Source of the DNA: Quercus robur
Lineage: Eukaryota; Streptophyta; Magnoliopsida; Fagales; Fagaceae
Assembly (NCBI RefSeq): GCF_932294415.1
Contig: NC_065537.1
Coordinates: 65,920,290-65,984,289 of the forward strand
DNA length: 64,000 nucleotides
Direction: 5' to 3'
Of this stretch, positions 56,281 to 64,000 are shown one piece after another. The position numbers and the translations under genes were made by a program. The number at the start of each line of letters is the position of its first letter. The stretch's first letter is position 1. The notes under the pieces were generated by a model. It was given only the letters and a program-made list of their open reading frames with translations, ran no database searches and was not told where the DNA came from.

Positions 56281-56689
56281 CATCAATTTATATTTCCTGT
56301 ATTGTGCTTTTTAAATTTTAAGCAAAGGGGGAGAATTCTCACATTCATTTATGAGAAATGCTAACGAATACTTTTAGAGCATTGGTTAATAATCTATTTA
56401 AAGAAAGTTTTTATGTGAAAAGAAAAAAAAAAGTAATTAATATTTTGACAGTTTTTTTTATTTCTCATAAAAGTGATGTCAAAACTTTCCTAAAATGAAT
56501 TGTTAACCAATGGCCTAATGGCACTAGCTAGTGTAACCCTTCATTTATTAGATATGAAAATATTTGAATCAGTTATTATTTTGCTTTGATATCATATTCA
56601 CGTTTTGTGCTCCAACTTAAGGGGGAAGTGTTGAGAATGCAATCCTACAAGCCTACAAGTCGTTTCCTCCTTTCTGATCCTATTATGTA
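56281..56689. other. intergenic stretch, no gene seen
   Basis: AT-rich, without recognisable coding sequence or repeat borders. Confidence 0.5.
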
Positions 56690-57550
56690 ATTTTCAAAAC
56701 CTCTTTTAAGGGTCTTTGCATAGTTTTGGAAAGTTAGAGGTTAACCTTTAGGGGTTGGCTTTAAGGCTTGGGCCAAACATTGGTTTAAATTAGTGGGCTT
56801 CTAACTTAAACATTGATAGGCTTTGTTTTTTGGAGGGATGGGCTTTTGTTTAGGTGTTTGTCGCAAATGGGTTTAGTTCAAAGTTTTGTTTTGTTTTAAC
56901 ATGTATATGGGCTAGGTAGGAATTTTTAAACTGAAATGGGTTTGGGCAATAAACTGGACCAGTCATGGCCTTATGGACCAGTTATGGTGGTGGGTGGTCT
57001 TATATATGAGTGGTTTTAGTGTTCTTAAAATGGAGGTTTTCTGTGTATGAGTTTGTCTGGGCTTTTTTTATTATTTATTTTTTCCTTTAAAATGAGGTAA
57101 ATTTATTGCATCATCTAATTTGACAAAGACTGCGAGTTCAATATCTAATATCTTAATTTTAGTTAATTCAATGGATAAAATCTCTAATAGTTAAATAAGA
57201 GACTTGTGGCTCAATCCTCACTTACACCGAAAACTAATTGATGTTGTAGTTTGATAATAAAGAATTATTATTAGGAGCAGACACTATTTGTTGAAACTAT
57301 CTCAAAAAAAAAAAAAAAAAAAAAAATCTTATATATCTACAAGTCAGAACAAAAATGCCACTAGAGCTACTCTACTCCTTGAGACCGAAAATGATATGAG
57401 CATCCTCTTCTAGTCTTCTTTTCATTGAAATAGGGAATGCCGATTTCACTGTCAAGAGTTCATTTTTGGAATATAACTAGTAGTCACTAATCCGTTCAAT
57501 TCACAGAAAAGTTGATAAAAGAAATATTATATACTTAATAAGTATTGATA
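56690..57550 (+). repeat. duplicate unit D, partial
   Basis: 56690-57060 matches the middle of units A-C (GGTTGGCTTTAAGGCTTGGG, TTAGTGGGCTTCTAACTTAAA). 57320-57540 matches the stretch beside the At4g22030-like gene (31390-31500). Units and gene flank were therefore neighbours in the ancestral copy. An A run of about 22 bases sits near 57304-57326. Confidence 0.65.
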
Positions 57551-58790
57551 AATAGTTTCTCAAAATAAATATACCAGTACCTTAAAACAATGGTATGGAT
57601 CTTATGGTTGAGGTCAGATAAATCAAGATCGTAAGAACGCACTGGCGCGTTACGTTCATTCACTGCCCAAGTCTTGGCCATTTTCAACTAGGGGAATGGA
57701 TGTGAGTCATGTGTCTGGGTGGATTGTTACAAAAATTTCAAATAAATAATGAGTCTTTACTATTAAAAAGGTTTTATTTTTTTATTTATTTATTTATAAA
57801 AAGAACGGAAGAAAGAGGAAGACAATGTTTGTGATCCTCGACCAACATTGTTTGTCTCTGTTAGTCTAAGCATAAAATGAAAGGATTTCAAGACCCTTTT
57901 TCTATTTATTTAACAAACAATCACACATACACAAGAAAAAGAAAAAGAAAAAATGTTCCAACTCAAAAGGCACACCACAAACTCCACTTAAAAGCCATGA
58001 TGAATTTAAAGACTTGGATGATCGAAATAGAAGAATCATTTTAATTCAATATTGATTAATAAGATCTTTCTTCTTTGAACATCAAAACATCTTGAGAAAA
58101 AAAAAAAGTTGATGTGAAAAGGCAAAATTGGTTCCTTTTCTCCTTTCCAATCCTAGTCACTCCCCTCACATTGCCGAAGGCTGGATTGGCATGCTTTGAA
58201 TAGGCTCCCCATTGAGTATTTGGTGTTTCTCATCACAGCAAATGTAAGTACTATGAGTAGCTGAGAACCCCAGCTGAGAGAAGCGGGGTTGAAAACGGCT
58301 TCAATTTCTTTTTCCAAAAACATTTTTTTATTATTAGTTTTCTTGATTTATTCAATTTTAAAATTTTAAAAATTACAAAACAATGTAGTAATAAGTGCAC
58401 TTAAAGGCAACTCACTTAACAAAGGGGCGGAAGAATTGAATTGAATAAAGTAAAATGTATGAAGACAAAATTGTAGTTATATGGATATTAAATTTTGGAT
58501 AAAGTTAAAGACAACAATTCTTAATTAAGTCTTAATATTATGTTAATATCTATTTATTGTTCGCTCATTGGAATGAGTAAATCACGTAACACTTTAGAGC
58601 TTTTTTGTGGATGAAACTAGGAAGATAGCAAAAAGAAAAGGGCAAAAATTCTATAGTTTAAAAAGGAAAAAAATAAAAAAAAATAAAAAAAAATTGTACA
58701 ATATTCACTCACTTACGCGACACGGCGACACACAAAAATATATTATTAGCAAAGTGTAGTATTCAGTATTTAATATATCCAATTACTTAA
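57551..58790. other. intergenic region, no gene seen
   Basis: AT-rich. No ORF of substance and no clear repeat beyond short A runs. Confidence 0.5.
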
Positions 58791-58791
58791 T

Positions 58792-59583
58792 TCTTATATA
58801 TAAAAGCCGCTATGCCCGCTACAGTGCTTTGGCACTGTACACTCAGTGTGTTTGCACTGTACAAGCACTGTACCGGCTACAGTAATTTTTGGTTTCATGA
58901 GCACCATGCGGTACTGTAGCTACAGTGCCAATCGGTACTGCAGCTACAGTACCTAAAGCCTTTTTTTCCAGAGTAATCCGGTTTTTTTTTTTTTTTTTTT
59001 TTGTTTATTTTCTTTTAAATATTTATGTAAGCTGGTATATATATTGTTATACTAATACAACAAATTTCATAATATTTTCACAATTATTGACGTGTCAATT
59101 TATTACAAGTTGAAATAAAATAATAAAATATTAGATTGTGATCAGACAAAACTAAAAATAAATGTTTTGAGAAAATGTTACAACACTTATTGTGCAGTGC
59201 TTTTGCTTTATTGCGATTGCGCTTATGCACTGTAGCTATAGTGCTTTTGGTTTAGTATGTTAACTGGCACTGCATAAAGTTTTTTTTTTTTTTCCCAGTA
59301 ATCGGTTTGTGTTTTTTTTTTTTTTTTAATATCTATGTAAGCTGGTATATATATTGTTATACTAACACAACAAATTTCACAATATTTTTGCAATTATTGA
59401 GGTGTTAGTTTCTTACGAGTCGAAATAAAATAATAAAATATATGATTGTAATCAACTACAATTAAAAATAAATGTTTTGAGAAAATGTTACAAAACTTAT
59501 TGTACAGTGCTTTTGCTTTATTCAACTGGCATTATAGCTACAGTGCCTAAAGTTTTTTTTTTTTCCCTGGTAATCAGTTTATG

Positions 59584-59614
<31 letters not shown>

Positions 59615-60988
59615 TAGATATTTATGTAAGCTGGTATATATATTGTTATACTGACACAACAAATTTCACAATATTTTCACAATTATTGACGTGTCAATTT
59701 CTTACAAGTCGAAATAAAATAATAAAATATGAGACTGTGACTAACCACAACTAAAAATAAATGTTTTGAGAAAATGTTACAACCTTAATGTGCAGTGCTT
59801 TTGGTTTATTCAACTGGCACAGTAGTTACAATGCTCAAAAAAAAAATTTTTCCAGTAATTGGTTTGTGTTTTTTTTTTCTTTTAAATATTTATGTAAGTT
59901 GGTATATATATTTTTATATTGACATAACAAATTTTACAATTATTGACGTGTCAATTTCTTACAAGTCGAAATAAAATAATAAAATATAAGACTGTGATCA
60001 ACCACAACTAAAAATAAATGTTTTGAGAAAATATTACAACACTTATTGTTATCACAATATTTTCACAATTATTGAGATCTCAGTTTTTTATAGATCAAAT
60101 AAAAAAATGTTAAGTCCACAACATTTTAACATTAATTTCTACAATGCCTAAAGTTTTTTTTTTTTTTAGTTATCGGTTTGTGTTTTTTTTTTTTTTTTCC
60201 TTTTAAATATTTATGTAAGCTGGCATATCTATTTCTATTAACTATATAAATAGAGCCAAAGGTTCATGAATAGTGTTTTTTTTGGTTTATTTAATTAGTG
60301 AGGTGCACTTTTTGTTTTGTTTTCTTTTTTTCCTTTTTTTTTTCTTTTTTCTTTTTTCCTTCAAGTATGCCAGTTGATTTAAGTTTTGTTTTTGTTTTTG
60401 TTTTTTGTTTTTTTTTTTTTTTTTAAGATCGTTATATGTTCACTTTGTACTTGCAATGCAAGTTTACATTGTAAATACACAAAAGTGGTTAATATTATAC
60501 ACATTTGCACAAAAAATGGTAAATATTGTACAAATTTTGTAAATGTGTACAAAATTTGCCAATTTTTTTATGCCTACAATATAAATTTACATTGTAATTA
60601 AGTACAATGTATACATAGAGATATTGTGAAAATGTTGTGACGCATGTGTCAATTCCTTATGGGTCAAAATAAAATAAGATAAAATAATAAAATATCATAC
60701 CGAGATATAGCACAACTAAAAATGTCATGACATATTGTTGTTATTACAATATATTTACAACTATTGAGGTGTAAGTTATAGGTCAAAATAAAATAATAAA
60801 ATATTAAACTCGGATCCGTAACGGTCTTATACGAATGAGATTAACTTTTTATAACATAATTATCAAAATTCTTAAAATTAATGTCTCTTTTTATTTTGTG
60901 ATACAAATAAAATTTAAAATTGATCATAATCACTAACTTTTTTTTTTTCTATGGCTAGCACCTGCCTTGCACGTGCTGCCTTAACTAG
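58792..60988 (+). mobile_element. candidate non-autonomous Helitron
   Basis: Begins TCTTATATATAAAAGCC and ends ...GCACGTGCTGCCTTAACTAG followed by T: a TC start, CTAG end and palindromic GCACGTGC about 10 bases before the end resemble plant Helitrons. Helitrons make no target duplication, so borders cannot be proved here. The interior is non-coding: a CTACAGTGC/ACTGTA-rich start (58820-58955) and five units of about 270-320 bp. The left flanking base is T rather than the expected A. Confidence 0.45.
58930..60240 (+). repeat. five tandem units of about 270-320 bp inside the Helitron candidate
   Basis: Each unit has a poly-T run, TTTATGTAAGCTGGTATAT, TATTGACGTGTCAATTT, GAAATAAAATAATAAAATAT and, in most, AATAAATGTTTTGAGAAAAT and TACAGTGC-like words. 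Unit anchors lie near 59017, 59328, 59619, 59886 and 60206. Confidence 0.85.
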
Positions 60989-62040
60989 TGTTTTTAAAAG
61001 ACCGTTGCGGGCACGTGTTGCCTTAACTAGTGTTTTTAAAAGACCGTTGCGACTATCTTAAGGAAAAGAATTGTCAATAATTATTTTTAAAGTTACATTC
61101 TTAAATAAATTTCAGAAGAAACTCTTTGTTTGTTTGGCCCAAAATCTTCCATTTGAATTTTAAATTATAAAAAAATACAAAATATCACTTAATGACATCA
61201 TATATATTTTTACCTCAAAGAAAATTTATTTTTTAAAATTAATATATGGAGTCATATAGTATTTAACCTCTCAAATAATATATTCCACTTCTAAAGTTTG
61301 TCAACAAATTAATTTACAAGTCAGACTCCAACTTATATTCATAAGTCATTCAAGGTATTATCTCTAACATCAAAACCTTACACTTACAAGGTTTATATAA
61401 TATTATCAAGAGAACCATGACACTGAAATCATAATATTCTCCAAGACAAATGATTTGAATCTTTAACTAGCTCCAAGTAATCAATAAAAATTATATTCAC
61501 CATCTTTTTCACATTAAAAAGCCAAAACCCCCAAATCTTCACCACTTAGATAGCCACCATTGTAAAAATTATAAACTCACTCATCAAATAAATTCACTAA
61601 GACAAAACCCATACATATAAACACATGAATATCACTTCCAGAACTCATAAATCACATGGGTATCATTATCAAAGCTAGATAAAGAAAGCCTCTAGCAAAA
61701 GCATATAAACCCACCAAAAAGATTAGAAATTTTTACTTCAAAAAAAAGAGATGAATGAACCTTAGTTTTTTCCTATGGAGTTTTCTAGTAAACCTTGTCG
61801 GAAAAATGGTGGAGATGGTGGTAGAGTGGGCAACTGTGAGAGCGTGGGGAGAAGTGTGAAGAGTGTGTGTGTGAAATGAAAAGAAATGAGAGCAAAGTAA
61901 GGAGACATGATCGGCCAAAGAGGGAGAGAGTGAGATATTTGTGAAATGAGTGGTGGGGAACAAGTTGGGTAGGTGGGGCACGTGTGAGCCATAAAAGAAA
62001 ATCTGACCTTTTTAATTTTTTTATTTTAAAGCCTGGTGCG
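60989..62040. other. intergenic region, no gene seen
   Basis: A 44-bp piece that includes the Helitron-like 3' end is repeated once (about 60970-61013 and 61014-61057). The rest is AT-rich, with a purine-rich GAGAGTGAGA stretch near 61910-61935. Confidence 0.55.
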
Positions 62041-63530
62041 TTATAGTTCTCCTATGGCTCAATCCACAAGTTTATTTATGTTTGAAGGAGATCCTCTTGA
62101 AGACCGGGTGATGCATATACTAAATTGAGACTTGATACAGCTGTGGCAACGAATGGGTGGATTGAAAAATTTCAGGTCAGCAATGTAGTGTACATTCTTC
62201 CTTATGCTTCAAACCATCTTCCTATTGCTATCCAGGTTCGAAAATTTAGACAGAAACATCGTAAAGCTGATCGGGGTTTTAACTTTGAAGAGAGTTGGTT
62301 GTTATGGGATGAATGTGAGGCTCGGGTTCAACATGCATGGAGTTTGGCAAGAAGTGGGGATTCAGGTTTGGCAGATGTGCATGCAAAAATAAGGGCTTGT
62401 GGTGATGATTTAAATGTGTGGGGAGACACAAGGACTAGACCTGAGGAGGAAGGGATTAAATCCCTTCAGAATTGGCTTGATAGAACTAATAGAGCTGACA
62501 CTACTGATGAGAGTAAGGTGGAGTATTTGGCGATCAGTAAACAATTGGATGATCTCTTGTTGAAATAGGAGATTTACTAGGTACAACGATCTAGGGTTGC
62601 ATGGTTGAAACATGGGGATAGAAATACTAAGTTTTTCCATTTAAAAGCATTACAACGGTGACGATGAAATTATATCAAGGGCATCATGAATTCACAGGAG
62701 CAATGGGTGGAGGACATAGCCAGAGTTGCAGTTGATTATTTTGATAATCTTTTTTGTGCAAGATCATGCAATCAAATGGAGGAGTGTTTAAGCATAGTTT
62801 CGGCCAGAGTAACTACAGAAATGCAAGAGATGCTTTCCAAGGATTTTGCTACTGATGAAATCAAGGAAGCTATATTTCAGATGGGACCAACAAAGGCACC
62901 TGGACCTGATGGTATAAATGCCTTGTTTTATAAAAAATTATGGCATATTATGGGTGGCGATGTAGTGAATGTTGTGTTAGATTTTTTGAATAATGGAGCT
63001 TGTTACAAGTTTTAAATCATACCAATATTGTGCTCATCCCTAAAGTGAAGAATATAGAGAAAATGTCTGAATTTAGATCTATTAGTCTTTGTAATGTCAT
63101 TCATAAGGTTATTTCTAAAGTCCTTGCCAATAGACTGAAACAAGTGCTTCTTGATATTATTTCTCCTATCCAGAGTTCTTTTGTGCCAGGTAGACTTATT
63201 ACAGATAATGTTATTGTGGCATATGAGGTTATGCATTCTATGCATGCCAGGAAGAAGGGCAACACAGGTGCTTTGGCTTTGAAGCTGGATGTTAGCAAAG
63301 CATATGATCGAGTGGAATGACTATTCTTACAAGGCATTATGCAGAAGTTGGGCTTTCCAGAAAAGTGGATTGAGAGAGTGATGACACGTGTCACCACCAC
63401 ATCATTCTCTATTCTTCTAATGGAAAACCTTATAGGAATGTGATTCCATTTAGGGGAATCCGTCAGGGAAATCCTCTCTCACCGTACTTATTTCTATTAT
63501 GTGCAGAGGGATTTACATCTTGTACGGCAC
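62041..63530 (+). pseudogene. L1-type LINE (non-LTR retrotransposon) fragment, RT region
   Basis: Plus-strand pieces in order: the end of the endonuclease domain (RLDTAVA...LPYASNHLPI), a linker with SRVAWLKHGDRNTKFFH, then RT blocks GPTKAPGPDGINALFYK, VLIPKVKN, FRSISLCNVIHKVISKVLANRL, QSSFVPGRLITDNV and LKLDVSKAYDRVE. Stops occur at 62566-62568, 62577-62579 and 63318-63320 (a Trp codon position), with a frameshift near 63000-63015. It stops before the FADD catalytic motif, at an apparent LTR insertion (63531). The start is also partial. Confidence 0.85.
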
Positions 63531-64000
63531 TGTGGTACCCAGATCCATTTGGGCCTTGAATTCAGGCCCAACAGCGTGGCCCACATCCCCAATCTCTTTC
63601 TACCCAAAACCCTAGCTTGAACCTGTACAAATTGCTAGCCCAAGTTTCATTACCTGACCCTTGCTCGGCAAACCATTCCCGAACAACAAAGAAAGAATAA
63701 CGTCTAAACACACCATTATAGCATGCTCGGTAGCACCCAGGGAACATCATTGCCGGGCATGCCTACCTGAGTTAGAACCAAGTTCCAAGGCCACATTTGC
63801 TACATTCTACTCCCACCAAACCATCCACTTACAACTGATGATATTGGACCCCCAATTACACTAACTATGGTAGTAATTATGATCTCTCCACTAATCTAGA
63901 GCAATAAATATGAGAAGATGGAAAGGGAAAATGTTGTTGAAAGGTTCTCAAGAAAATAGAGAGTAGAGAAAAAGAGTGACTCAGGAAGGAAGAGAGAGAG
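63531..64000 (+). mobile_element. possible start of another LTR element, runs off the window
   Basis: LINE similarity ends and the sequence continues TGTGGTACCCAGATCC, with GGGCC-rich words (TTTGGGCC, GGCCCAACAG) like those in the LTR of the element at 19443. No second end or PBS is in view. The last 100 bp are GA-rich. Confidence 0.45.

Noticed and set aside
61733-61992. His/Thr-rich minus-strand ORFs
   Set aside because: Low-complexity reading of a purine-rich stretch; two frames are open equally, so no coding signal.

Overview
This window is a 64 kb piece of AT-rich nuclear DNA from a flowering plant. Spliced genes with GT/AG introns, plant receptor-like proteins, plant LTR retrotransposons, MULEs, Tourist-like MITEs and a plant L1-type LINE all point to a eudicot. 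The style of several repeats resembles woody Fagales such as oak or chestnut, but that is a guess from memory. There is no operon, CRISPR array, rRNA gene or tRNA gene.

Layout. 1-3524: 5' part of a Ty3/gypsy element on the minus strand (gag, protease, reverse transcriptase, PBS, one LTR), cut by the window edge and carrying two in-frame stops. 3525-8826: a six-exon FAD-dependent monooxygenase gene (plant MO1/MO2 type) with two apparent one-base deletions, so probably a pseudogene. 8949-12891 (unit A), 18791-29190 (unit B) and 31973-33360 (unit C): related partial duplicates, each with a decayed copy of monooxygenase exon 3; a shorter related stretch (unit D) lies at 56690-57550. Units A and B have been pried apart or interrupted by later insertions: a MULE-type MITE in A, a decayed Copia-like element between A and B (12892-18790), and a 6.2 kb gene-less LTR element plus a solo LTR in B. 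Several of these have exact target-site duplications, and the sister unit shows the empty site.

29455-30690 is an intact single-exon gene for a protein of the family annotated after Arabidopsis At4g22030. A close paralogue at 35085-36325 is broken by small indels. 41963-43055 is a dead LRK10-type receptor kinase. 47497-49144 is a MULE with about 229-bp terminal inverted repeats that appears to carry pieces of two host genes (a Pack-MULE). 51933-54905 is an intact 990-residue LRR receptor-like protein, the clearest functional gene here, with repeated upstream segments that hold W-box-like motifs. 58792-60988 looks like a Helitron-type element filled with repeats of about 300 bp. 62041-63530 is a LINE fragment cut by what may be another LTR element running off the end.

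Only two genes appear intact: the At4g22030-like gene and the receptor-like protein. The rest of the biology is the history of nested transposons and local duplication. The most unusual object is the non-autonomous LTR element at 19443-25659. It has nearly identical LTRs and no gag or pol. Its two tandem arrays and its LTRs share the word GTCCTCGGAC, which also forms a 25-bp near-perfect hairpin in each LTR.
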